A stretch of 64,000 bases of DNA from Desulfopila aestuarii DSM 18488 (GTDB lineage: Bacteria; Desulfobacterota; Desulfobulbia; Desulfobulbales; Desulfocapsaceae), in the NCBI RefSeq assembly GCF_900143695.1, contig NZ_FRFE01000024.1, positions 1 to 64,000 on the forward strand, given 5' to 3'. Each line of letters begins with the position of its first letter. The stretch's first letter is position 1. Positions 1-7,336 of the stretch are shown piece after piece. The position numbers were made by a program, and so were the translations under genes. Under the pieces are notes generated by a model. It saw only the letters and a list, made by a program, of their open reading frames with translations, was not told the origin of the DNA and did not search any database.

Positions 1-223
1 CAAGCCCTGTGAGAATTTCTCTTTCAGGCAAATAGCCATTGCGCACAACCTGCATGTGCCCTTTCTCATTTCTCAGCTCTGCGTAATGCTGGAGCAGGTC
101 TTGCAATTCAGCCTCAACCGCATCAGCAATGAGTTGTCGGGCGCCGATACGTAACAGTTCGGTCAGCGGGTCTTCGACAAACTCTCCTGGCTTTTTCAGT
201 GTGATAACTTTACTGTTGATCAT
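1..223 (-). CDS. IS256-family (mutator-type) transposase, N-terminal part
   Basis: The reverse strand from 223 encodes about 74 residues beginning MINSKVITLKKPGEF, followed by stretches such as DPLTELLRIGARQLI and AVEAELQDLL and an RNGYLPER-like segment. This is the usual opening of IS256-family (mutator-type) DDE transposases, where the RNGY(x)PER segment precedes the catalytic core. The DDE residues lie beyond the window edge, so activity cannot be judged. An imperfect inverted repeat lies directly upstream of the start codon. The neighbouring gene on the other side is missing its 5' end, which fits insertion by this element. Confidence 0.8.
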   Translation of the reverse strand, partial: MINSKVITLKKPGEFVEDPLTELLRIGARQLIADAVEAELQDLLQHYAELRNEKGHMQVVRNGYLPEREILTGL

Positions 224-282
224 GACGTATCCTTTTTTGTTGGAATTCTGTTTTGGCAAACTGATTCCAACAGGATACGTCA
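223..282. repeat. imperfect inverted repeat in front of the transposase start
   Basis: The arm at 223-246 (tgacgtatcc, then gttggaat) is matched by the reverse complement of 264-282, with a 4-5 base bulge of T residues on the left arm. The loop is about 17 bases. The left arm overlaps the transposase start codon, so the structure may limit translation initiation of the transposase. It could also be part of the element's subterminal repeat. Confidence 0.5.
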
Positions 283-316
283 TTTCTTTTTTAATTCTCC
301 CTCAAACACCACTTTT

Positions 317-643
317 GAGCATAACTCCAAAGAGCTCATGCAAACCCTTACTTCTATCGTCAAGGAGGTCAGGAAAAAGAAGGGTTTTTTGCGAGCAGGT
401 ATCTACCAGGATGTCGAGGACGAGATCAGTATCCTACTGTATCAGGAATGGGTGAATCACCAAAGTGCAGAGGCTTTGTTTGCTTCAGAGCTTTTCACTG
501 TTTTACGAGGAGCCGGGAGCTTGATGTGTACGCCCCCGGAATTCATGACCCTGGTTGTTGGCCCAATGTCAGTGACGAAGGTCGAACAATTGGAAATTCT
601 GCATCAACAAGAGGAGCAAAATGATGAGACGAACATCTGCTAA
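317..643 (+). pseudogene. antibiotic-biosynthesis-monooxygenase (ABM) fold protein, 5' truncated
   Basis: The frame ending at 643 reads EHNSKELMQTLTSIVKEVRK, then KGFLRAGIYQDVED, LLYQEW and ASELFTVLRGA. This matches small ferredoxin-like ABM or putative quinol monooxygenases, in which a first beta strand plus a K/E-EL helix precedes this part. The first strand (about 15-20 residues) is missing, and the frame runs back into insertion-sequence DNA without a credible start. An internal ATG exists at 338, but a protein from there would lack the first strand of the dimer sheet. The 3' end overlaps the sulfatase start by 23 bases, so the intact gene was probably co-transcribed with it. Most likely a gene broken by the IS. 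Confidence 0.6.
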
Positions 644-2279
644 AATTGCCATCTTTGGGGTCATCGCCTTTTCCATGGCGCTGATCTTGTTCACAGTGTC
701 GGCAAACGCTGCCGACACCAAGCCGAATATCCTGTTTATTGTCTCGGATGATACCGGCTATGGTGACCTTGGCCCGTATGGTGGCGGTGAAGGACGAGGT
801 ATGCCTACACCCAATATAGACCACATGGCTGCCAACGGTATGACCTTTTTCTCCTTCTATGCCCAGCCGAGCTGTACGCCGGGCCGCGCAGCCATGCAGA
901 CCGGCCGCATTCCCAACCGTAGCGGCATGACCACCGTGGCCTTCCAGGGACAGGGAGGCGGTTTACCGGCAGCGGAGTGGACTCTGGCCTCTGTTCTCAA
1001 ACAGGCCAACTACCAGACCTATTTCACCGGAAAGTGGCATCTGGGTGAAGATGATTATGCCTTACCCAACGCCCAGGGCTATGATGAGATGAAATATGTG
1101 GTTCTGTATCACCTGAACGCCTACACCTATGCTGATCCGACCTTGTTCCCTGACATGGACCCTGAATTGCGGGCTATGTTCCAGAAAGTGACAAAAGGCT
1201 CATTGTCGGGCAAGGCCGGTGAGAAACCCAAGGAAGACTTCAAGATCAACGGCCAGTATGTGGACACTCCAGACAAAGGAGTCGTTGGAATACCTTTCTT
1301 TGATGGTTATGTCGAAAAAGCTGCGATCGAATTTCTCGAAACAGCTGCTAAAGATCCGAGCAAGCCGTTTTTTATCAACGTCAACTTCATGAAGGTCCAC
1401 CAGCCGAACATGCCGGCTCCGGAGTATGAGCACAAGTCGCTTTCAAAGAGTAAATATGCCGATTCCGTGGTCGAACTTGACGCCCGAATCGGTCATATCA
1501 TGGACAAGCTGAAGGAATTGGGGCTGGACCAGAACACCCTGGTCTTTTATTCCACCGATAATGGCGCCTGGCAGGACGTGTATCCCGATGCCGGTTACAC
1601 CCCCTTCCGTGGCACCAAGGGGACGGTGCGAGAAGGCGGCAACCGTGTACCTGCAATTGCAGTCATGCCTGGTAAAATCGTGGCTGGCAGCAGGAATCAC
1701 GATATTGTTGGCGGTCTTGACCTGATGGCCACTTTCGCTTCCGTGGCAGGCATTGCATTGCCAGAGAAAGATCGCGAGGGAAAACCGATCGTTTTTGACA
1801 GCTACGATATGTCACCGGTGCTCTTCGGTACTGGAAAATCTGAACGAAAATCCTGGTTCTACTTTACCGAGAACGAGCTGACTCCGGGCGCGGCCAGGGT
1901 CGGTAATTACAAGGCTGTCTTCAATCTTCGCGGCGATAACGGACAGGCTACTGGCGGGATCGCAGTAGATTCCAATCTCGGTTGGAAAGGTCCGGAAAAA
2001 TATGTCGCAACCGTACCCCAGATTTTCGATTTGTGGCAGGATCCCCAGGAGCGTTACGACATATTCATGAACAACTATACGGAGAGAACCTGGACCCTCG
2101 TGACTATCAATGAAGAAGTCAGGAAGCTGATGAAAACCTATCTGGATCATCCCCCGCGCAAACTGCAGAGCGAGGTCTACACCGGTCCTATCACCATTTC
2201 CAATTATCAGAAATTTCAATGGGTTCGAGAACAGTTAGGAAAAGATGGGATTAGTCTTCCCCTGCCTACAGGCAACTGA
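621..2279 (+). CDS. secreted arylsulfatase (type I sulfatase)
   Basis: A 552-residue protein with a signal peptide (hydrophobic stretch about residues 9-28, likely cleavage after SANAA). The N-terminal core NILFIVSDDTGYGD supplies the metal-binding Asp pair (D43, D44). The formylglycine site is C85-T-P-G-R, continuing AAMQTGR, which fits the C/S-x-P-x-R sulfatase signature. It hydrolyses sulfate esters in the periplasm once C85 is converted to formylglycine. No maturase gene is in the window, and the anaerobic radical-SAM type would be expected in an anaerobe. GAGGAG lies just before the ATG. The gene overlaps the truncated monooxygenase and is followed by a strong terminator. The natural substrate cannot be told from the sequence. 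Confidence 0.9.
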   Translation: MMRRTSAKIAIFGVIAFSMALILFTVSANAADTKPNILFIVSDDTGYGDLGPYGGGEGRGMPTPNIDHMAANGMTFFSFYAQPSCTPGRAAMQTGRIPNRSGMTTVAFQGQGGGLPAAEWTLASVLKQANYQTYFTGKWHLGEDDYALPNAQGYDEMKYVVLYHLNAYTYADPTLFPDMDPELRAMFQKVTKGSLSGKAGEKPKEDFKINGQYVDTPDKGVVGIPFFDGYVEKAAIEFLETAAKDPSKPFFINVNFMKVHQPNMPAPEYEHKSLSKSKYADSVVELDARIGHIMDKLKELGLDQNTLVFYSTDNGAWQDVYPDAGYTPFRGTKGTVREGGNRVPAIAVMPGKIVAGSRNHDIVGGLDLMATFASVAGIALPEKDREGKPIVFDSYDMSPVLFGTGKSERKSWFYFTENELTPGAARVGNYKAVFNLRGDNGQATGGIAVDSNLGWKGPEKYVATVPQIFDLWQDPQERYDIFMNNYTERTWTLVTINEEVRKLMKTYLDHPPRKLQSEVYTGPITISNYQKFQWVREQLGKDGISLPLPTGN

Positions 2280-2325
2280 TTTGTATTTTCGGAATATGTG
2301 AGGCCATAAAAGAAAGGCCATTATT

Positions 2326-2366
2326 CAGCGCCCAGCAGCTGTAAGAGAACTGCTGGGCGCTGTTTT
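2326..2366 (+). terminator. rho-independent terminator after the sulfatase
   Basis: A perfect 12-bp stem, AGCGCCCAGCAG (2327-2338) with its complement at 2350-2361, has an 11-base loop and is followed by GTTTT. It separates the sulfatase from the HAD phosphatase gene. Confidence 0.8.
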
Positions 2367-2406
2367 GAGATGGTAAGACTGACCAATATCTCAAGGAGTC
2401 ACGTCG

Positions 2407-3408
2407 ATGAATATCAAACGCTTACTGTTTATTTATCTTGCACTGGTCCTTACCCTGGGATCCAGTGCCGTTGCATCTGCCCAGGATGTTGATCCTCTAC
2501 CATCCTGGAATGAAGGCAAGGCCAAACAGGCCATCATTGCCTTTGTGATTAAGACCACCACCCAGAACTCTCCGGACTTCGTTCCACCAGGGCAACGGAT
2601 CGTCACCTTCGATAACGACGGGACATTGTGGGCTGAGCAGCCCATGTACTTTCAACTGCTTTTTGCCCTTGATCTAGTCAAGGATCTCGCTCCGCAACAC
2701 CCAGAGTGGAAGGACAAGGAACCTTTTGCCTCGCTGCTCAAAGGGGACGTGAAAGGTGCCTTGGCTGGTGGCGATAAGGCGATTCTCCAAATTGTAGCTG
2801 CAACCCATGCGGGCATGAGTACTGACGACTTTGCAGCAATTGTAAAAGAGTGGATCGGGAAAGCGAGACATCCAGTGAGCAAACGTCTATATACCGAGAT
2901 GGTGTATCAGCCGATGCTCGAATTACTGTCATTTTTGCGAACCAATGATTTCAAAACGTTCATCGTTTCCGGTGGTGGGATCGAATTCATGAGACCATGG
3001 ACTGAAGAGGTCTACGGTATCCCGCCGGAATGGGTTGTTGGCAGCAGCATCAAGACCAAATACGTGATGCAGGGTGACACGCCAGCGCTAATGCGGCTCC
3101 CTGAAATCGACTTTATCGACGACAAGGAAGGGAAGCCAATCGGTATCAACTCACACATCGGTCGCCGCCCTATCGCAGCCTTCGGCAATTCCGACGGCGA
3201 TCTGCAGATGCTGGAATGGACCACTGCCGGAACCGGTGCCCGTTTTGGCCTTCTTGTTCACCACACCGATGCAGAGCGGGAGTGGGCCTATGATCGTAAA
3301 TCGCATATCGGCAAGCTAGACAAGGCCCTGGACGAAGCACAAGCGAAAGGCTGGACGGTTGTTGATATGAAACAGGATTGGAAGGTCATCTATCCACCGA
3401 CTAAATAG
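2407..3408 (+). CDS. secreted HAD-superfamily phosphatase
   Basis: A 333-residue protein with an N-terminal signal peptide (about residues 5-25, ending ASAQ), so probably periplasmic. HAD motif I is FDNDGTLW (nucleophile Asp plus the +2 acid/base Asp). Motif II is the Ser in FIVSGGG, and motif IV is the acidic FGNSDGDLQML. The family dephosphorylates small phosphoesters, and this subgroup resembles phosphoserine-phosphatase-like acid phosphatases. AAGGAG lies 9 bases before the ATG. It follows the sulfatase in the same direction but behind a terminator, so it probably has its own promoter. Substrate unknown; scavenging of organic phosphate is an inference. Confidence 0.8.
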   Translation: MNIKRLLFIYLALVLTLGSSAVASAQDVDPLPSWNEGKAKQAIIAFVIKTTTQNSPDFVPPGQRIVTFDNDGTLWAEQPMYFQLLFALDLVKDLAPQHPEWKDKEPFASLLKGDVKGALAGGDKAILQIVAATHAGMSTDDFAAIVKEWIGKARHPVSKRLYTEMVYQPMLELLSFLRTNDFKTFIVSGGGIEFMRPWTEEVYGIPPEWVVGSSIKTKYVMQGDTPALMRLPEIDFIDDKEGKPIGINSHIGRRPIAAFGNSDGDLQMLEWTTAGTGARFGLLVHHTDAEREWAYDRKSHIGKLDKALDEAQAKGWTVVDMKQDWKVIYPPTK

Positions 3409-3433
3409 AAACCTGGCTGCTGCTTGTTTGTGT

Positions 3434-3471
3434 ACTTCAGCAGGTCCCGTGTTTGTGGGGCCTGCTGAAGT
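3434..3471 (+). terminator. strong hairpin after the HAD phosphatase
   Basis: A 15-bp stem, acttcagcaggtccc (3434-3448), pairs with 3457-3471 with one G-T wobble and an 8-base loop. There is no clean T-run after it, so termination is likely but not certain. Confidence 0.6.
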
Positions 3472-3659
3472 TGCTTGGTGGAGCTTGAATCGGGAAGGCC
3501 TTATAGCCTGGCGAGAAAATGCAGGCTCACAGAGGATATTGTCCGGCATAGAGAAGGTAATGGCAAACGATACGCTATTCGCGAAGCAACGTGTTGTACC
3601 TGCCTGTCCGAGAGTTGAATGTGTGTTGAGAAATGAAACTATAATTGATTGGTGCAACC

Positions 3660-4187
3660 ATGGGATCAAAAAAAAAAAATACACGTAAAAAGCCACAAAA
3701 AACCGGCAATTCACATTACAGGCTGTTTCTGCCAGCTGTGCTGATTGTTGTCTGCATGGTGATGATTGGTGCGGGCGGGTGGTTGTTTACCCACGAGTCG
3801 GGAGCGGGAACGGGAACGGCATCTGCAGATGAGGCTGCCCGGACCTCCACTGAGCAGCCATCCGAACCCGTTTCCAGGGATGTTCTCAACCAACTCGTTG
3901 GCCGGTGGCAGCGGCCGGACGGCGGATACGTGCTTGAAATCGGAGGAGTGGACTCCGGAGGAAACCTCCAGGCTGCATATTTTAATCCGCGGCCGATAAA
4001 TGTATCACAAGCCAGAGTCACAATGGAGCAGAACGCGCCACAGGTATTTATTGAACTCAATGATACCGGATATCCAGGTGCTACCTATACTCTGATGTTT
4101 CATTCCCCGCAGAATGTGTTGGCGGGGATTTATTATCAACCGGTTGTGAGTCAATCTTTTGAGGTCGTCTTTGTCCGCGAGAATTAG
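3660..4187 (+). CDS. membrane-anchored protein of unknown function
   Basis: Not recognised. From the ATG at 3660 it has 175 residues: a very basic N-terminus (GSKKKNTRKKPQK), one membrane segment (about residues 22-42, LFLPAVLIVVCMVMIGAGGW), a Ser/Thr/Glu-rich linker, then a compact domain of about 100 residues rich in beta pattern (VGRWQRPDGGYVLEI ... TYTLMFHS). The layout suggests an N-in anchor with a small periplasmic lipocalin-like or beta-sandwich domain. A TTG 15 bases upstream could also start it; neither has a good Shine-Dalgarno. A run of 12 A (3668-3679) sits just inside the gene. It lies immediately upstream of the porin gene. Confidence 0.65.
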   Translation: MGSKKKNTRKKPQKTGNSHYRLFLPAVLIVVCMVMIGAGGWLFTHESGAGTGTASADEAARTSTEQPSEPVSRDVLNQLVGRWQRPDGGYVLEIGGVDSGGNLQAAYFNPRPINVSQARVTMEQNAPQVFIELNDTGYPGATYTLMFHSPQNVLAGIYYQPVVSQSFEVVFVREN

Positions 4188-4254
4188 GAGCCTGGGAGAG
4201 GGAATCCATTTCGCATATTTATTCAAGGTCAGGAATTGTGGAGAAGAGAAGATA

Positions 4255-5454
4255 ATGAAGTCGAGAATGGCATTGCCGTTGATGATGACGTTGGTCCTCG
4301 GATGTTTCACCCGAGCAGAAGCAGGCGGTATCTACCTCTATGAAATAGGCACCGAGGACGTTGGTCTGGCCAATGCCGGTAATGCTGCCCGCGCTGGCGA
4401 TGCTTCGGTTATTGCCGGTAATCCTGCCGGCATGACACGGCTGGACGACCATCAGTTGACGGTTGGGGCCCAGATGCTCTATGGCGATGTCGATTATGAC
4501 CTGGATAATCCCAATCTGCGTGGGCCCGGCAATGTCGTCGGCTGGCTGCCGGGGGCGAGCACATTTTACAGCCACAGTATCAGTGAGGACCTGAAGCTGG
4601 GAGTTGCCCTCTACGGTAATTTCGGCCTGAGCCTTGATTATGGCGATAATTGGGCAGGCCACAACCTTACTACCAAGGCCACCCTAATGGGGCTGACCGT
4701 GCAGCCCTCTATCGCCTATCGGCTCGATGAGCATTGGTCGCTTGGCGCCGGTCTTGGGATCAACATCGGTATTTTTTCCCTGGAACGCGACAAGCTGAGC
4801 GGCGAGAGCAATACAGAGGATGATACGGATATTGCCCCAAACGTCAAACTTGGGATCCTCTATGAGCTGTCCAGCGCGACCCGGTTCGGGCTCACCTACA
4901 CCAGCAAGGTGGACTACGATTTCGATATCGATGCCGACGGATATCTGCCGTTGACCAATGCTCCATGGTCACTGCCCATAGATGCAGCAGTCAGTGCCCC
5001 TCAGCAGGTGATGTTCAGCGCGGTTCACGATCTCAACACCCAATGGTCGCTGCTGATGAATATCGGTTGGCAGGACTGGTCTTCGCTGAGCGAAACTGAA
5101 GTGACAGTTGGGGGGATTACCAGGTCCTCGAACCTTGAGGTGCAGGATACCTGGCATGGTGCAGCAGGAGTGCAATATAGGGTAACCACCGACACTCATA
5201 TGAATTTTGGCATCGCCTACGACAGTAGCATGTATGATGATCAGGACAACACTTCCTTGTTCATCCCGACAGGCGGAGCGTGGCGTTTCGGCACCGGTGT
5301 GATGCATCAGCTCAACGACAATTCTTCCCTGGGAGCAGCGGTAGAGTATTTGACTATCGAAGATGCCGAGGTGGCTTCACCTGCCGTATTGGCGGGAGCC
5401 TATGACGATCCGCAGATGTACTTTTTCACGATCCACTACAATTATCGTTTTTAG
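4255..5454 (+). CDS. FadL/OmpP1/TodX-family outer-membrane transport protein
   Basis: A 399-residue protein with a signal peptide (cleavage near TRAEA-GG). The mature N-terminus GGIYLYEIGTEDVGLANAG and then the conserved NPAGM are typical of FadL-family barrels. The rest is alternating beta pattern ending in an aromatic residue (NYRF), the usual outer-membrane insertion signal. FadL barrels carry hydrophobic compounds such as fatty acids or aromatics across the outer membrane by lateral diffusion. The ATG at 4255 is chosen over upstream starts because it begins the signal peptide and is preceded by GAGAAGAGAAG. It is followed, 35 bases on, by the cytochrome b gene, so it may belong to that transcription unit. 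Confidence 0.85.
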   Translation: MKSRMALPLMMTLVLGCFTRAEAGGIYLYEIGTEDVGLANAGNAARAGDASVIAGNPAGMTRLDDHQLTVGAQMLYGDVDYDLDNPNLRGPGNVVGWLPGASTFYSHSISEDLKLGVALYGNFGLSLDYGDNWAGHNLTTKATLMGLTVQPSIAYRLDEHWSLGAGLGINIGIFSLERDKLSGESNTEDDTDIAPNVKLGILYELSSATRFGLTYTSKVDYDFDIDADGYLPLTNAPWSLPIDAAVSAPQQVMFSAVHDLNTQWSLLMNIGWQDWSSLSETEVTVGGITRSSNLEVQDTWHGAAGVQYRVTTDTHMNFGIAYDSSMYDDQDNTSLFIPTGGAWRFGTGVMHQLNDNSSLGAAVEYLTIEDAEVASPAVLAGAYDDPQMYFFTIHYNYRF

Positions 5455-5489
5455 GTGATAGTGGCAAAGCTTAGGAACACACATCGTGT

Positions 5490-6809
5490 ATGTATGTAAT
5501 GCTTGAAGACAGGACAACAAACATGGAGAAAGGCAGGGTGAGGACCGCCAGGCCAAGTTTTCTTCTCCACCTCCATCCCCGCAGGGTGCCGGAAGAAACG
5601 ATCCGTTTTTCTCTCAGCCTTGGTCTTGGGGGCATGGCGGCGACGCTCTGCTTGGCCCTCACCTTTACCGGCGTGTTTCAATTACTCAGCTATGTTCCCC
5701 GAATGGATGGGGCCTACGAGTCCGTGCTGCAGATGTACGACCAGGGAAACCTGGCCGGGTTCATGCGCAACATCCACTATTGGTCGGGAAACCTGCTGGT
5801 GATTGTCTGTTTCCTGCATATGCTGCGCGTCTTTTTGACCGGCGCCCTGACCGGCCGCCGGGGAATAAACTGGGTGGTGGGGGTGCTTGTATTCGGTCTG
5901 GTCCTTGGTGCCAACTTTACCGGCTACCTGTTACCGAATGACCAGCTTGCCTATTGGGCGGTCACCATTTTCACCTCAATGCTTTCCTATGTGCCGCTTT
6001 GCGGTTCATGGCTGGTTACCACTCTGAGGGGGGGCGTGGATGTTGGTCCGGTCACCCTCACGAACTTCTTTGCGATTCACGTTGGTATCCTGCCGGTTCT
6101 CCTCTGGCTGCTGCTGGTGTATCACTTCTGGCTTATCCGCAAGGCAGGTGGACTTATTCAACGGCCTCAGGGTGAAGGCCCCATAAAGATGGTAGACGCC
6201 ATGCCGCACCTTGTCTTTCGTGAATTTGCGGTCGGGTTGACCCTACTATCTCTTCTTGCGGTATTCTCGGCAATATTCGATGCCCCGCTCGGTGAGCCGG
6301 CTACTCCGGGAAACAGTCCGAATCCGGTCAAGGCGGCCTGGTATTTTATGGGATTGCAGGAACTCCTGCTCCACCTCCACCCGGCATTTGTCACGTGTCT
6401 CATCCCGGTCCTGACGTTCTGTGTGCTGGCGTCTATACCGTATATAAATAATGCGGTTCTCCCGGGCGGGGTCTGGTTCGGTGGCACGCGCGGCCACCAT
6501 GTGGCCGCCTGGTCGCTGGTAATTGGAGCCGCCTGCACCACCATAACGGTGTGTATCGACTCCATGCTATCTCTCAACTCAACCATGCCCGATCATCCCT
6601 GGCTGACTCGCGGAGTGTTGCCACTTCTGGTCTATGGCGCGCTTCTTACCGGCTGGTACGCGTTTTTCAGGAGGTATACAGGCTGCAGCCGGGCTGAAGG
6701 AACAATGGCGGTGATGGTATTTTTGACCGGAACGATAGTGAGCCTGACGATAATCGGCTGCTGGTTCCGGGGTGAAGGAATGGCCCTGGTCGTTCCCTTT
6801 CTGGAGTAG
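5490..6809 (+). CDS. cytochrome b of a bc1/b6f-type quinol-oxidising complex
   Basis: A 439-residue integral membrane protein with about nine membrane segments. The four haem-b ligands are visible as H96/H110 (13 residues between) and H197/H212 (14 between). The 14 spacing of the second pair is the cytochrome b6 pattern. The C-terminal half carries NPVKAAWYF where bc1 has PEWY, so the Qo motif is altered. Both N- and C-terminal domains are in one chain, unlike b6/subunit IV. Translation may start at 5490 or at the ATG at 5523. It forms a unit with the Rieske gene 4 bases downstream and the multihaem cytochrome after that, which suggests electrons pass from (mena)quinol via the Rieske cluster to the multihaem protein. 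Confidence 0.88.
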   Translation: MYVMLEDRTTNMEKGRVRTARPSFLLHLHPRRVPEETIRFSLSLGLGGMAATLCLALTFTGVFQLLSYVPRMDGAYESVLQMYDQGNLAGFMRNIHYWSGNLLVIVCFLHMLRVFLTGALTGRRGINWVVGVLVFGLVLGANFTGYLLPNDQLAYWAVTIFTSMLSYVPLCGSWLVTTLRGGVDVGPVTLTNFFAIHVGILPVLLWLLLVYHFWLIRKAGGLIQRPQGEGPIKMVDAMPHLVFREFAVGLTLLSLLAVFSAIFDAPLGEPATPGNSPNPVKAAWYFMGLQELLLHLHPAFVTCLIPVLTFCVLASIPYINNAVLPGGVWFGGTRGHHVAAWSLVIGAACTTITVCIDSMLSLNSTMPDHPWLTRGVLPLLVYGALLTGWYAFFRRYTGCSRAEGTMAVMVFLTGTIVSLTIIGCWFRGEGMALVVPFLE

Positions 6810-6813
6810 AAAG

Positions 6814-7332
6814 ATGGAGAGTACCAAGCAATACAAGTCGTGCAACTGTCCCCATTCGCGTCCGCGCCGGTCATTTCTGCAATGGCTGTGGACCGCCTGT
6901 CTTACCCTGGCTGCCGTTGAAGTCGGCTGGCTTGGTTTTTCGATATTCAACGCTTCTGGCAAGCGCGGCAAAGAAAGGACCCAGGACAGGATCATCGATG
7001 CGGGAACCGTCGACCAGTTTAAACCGGGTCAGGTCAAGGCAATAGCTCAGGGCCAGTTCTACCTCAGCCGGTTGGAAGATGGCAGATTCATTGCGTTGTC
7101 CAGAGTCTGTACGCATCTAGGATGCGCCCTGCCGTGGAATTACGAGAAACAGGCGTTTGTCTGCCCGTGCCATGGGTCGACCTTTGATCGACAAGGGTTG
7201 GCGACCAGACCACCGGCAACCCGGCCGCTCGACTATTACCGGGTGAGAATTGAGAATGGCGTGATCATGGTAAACATAACAACATCCGTTGGGCGAAGCG
7301 GTTTTTCCTCCTCCCAGACAGCAGGGGTTTGA
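6814..7332 (+). CDS. Rieske [2Fe-2S] protein
   Basis: 172 residues. The cluster motifs are complete: C99-T-H101-L-G-C104 and C117-P-C119-H120-G-S, giving Cys99/His101/Cys117/His120 as ligands and Cys104/Cys119 as the disulfide typical of high-potential Rieske proteins. The N-terminus has a twin-arginine-like RRSFLQW followed by a single membrane anchor (about 22-45), as expected for Tat export of a folded cluster protein. A short SCNCPH precedes the RR motif. The gene starts 4 bases after the cytochrome b stop, with GGAG in the end of that gene as ribosome site. It is the high-potential arm of the complex. The order (cytochrome b before Rieske) is the reverse of standard bc1 operons. Confidence 0.9.
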   Translation: MESTKQYKSCNCPHSRPRRSFLQWLWTACLTLAAVEVGWLGFSIFNASGKRGKERTQDRIIDAGTVDQFKPGQVKAIAQGQFYLSRLEDGRFIALSRVCTHLGCALPWNYEKQAFVCPCHGSTFDRQGLATRPPATRPLDYYRVRIENGVIMVNITTSVGRSGFSSSQTAGV

Positions 7333-7336
7333 GGAC

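Larger units (their letters stand above)
1..316 (-). mobile_element. IS256-family insertion sequence, one end only
   Basis: The window opens inside an insertion sequence whose transposase reads leftwards off the edge. The outer boundary is not sharply visible. It is placed near 305-316 because in-frame homology to the downstream monooxygenase fragment starts at about 317 and stops abruptly before it. No target duplication can be checked, because the other end of the element lies outside the window. Confidence 0.6.
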
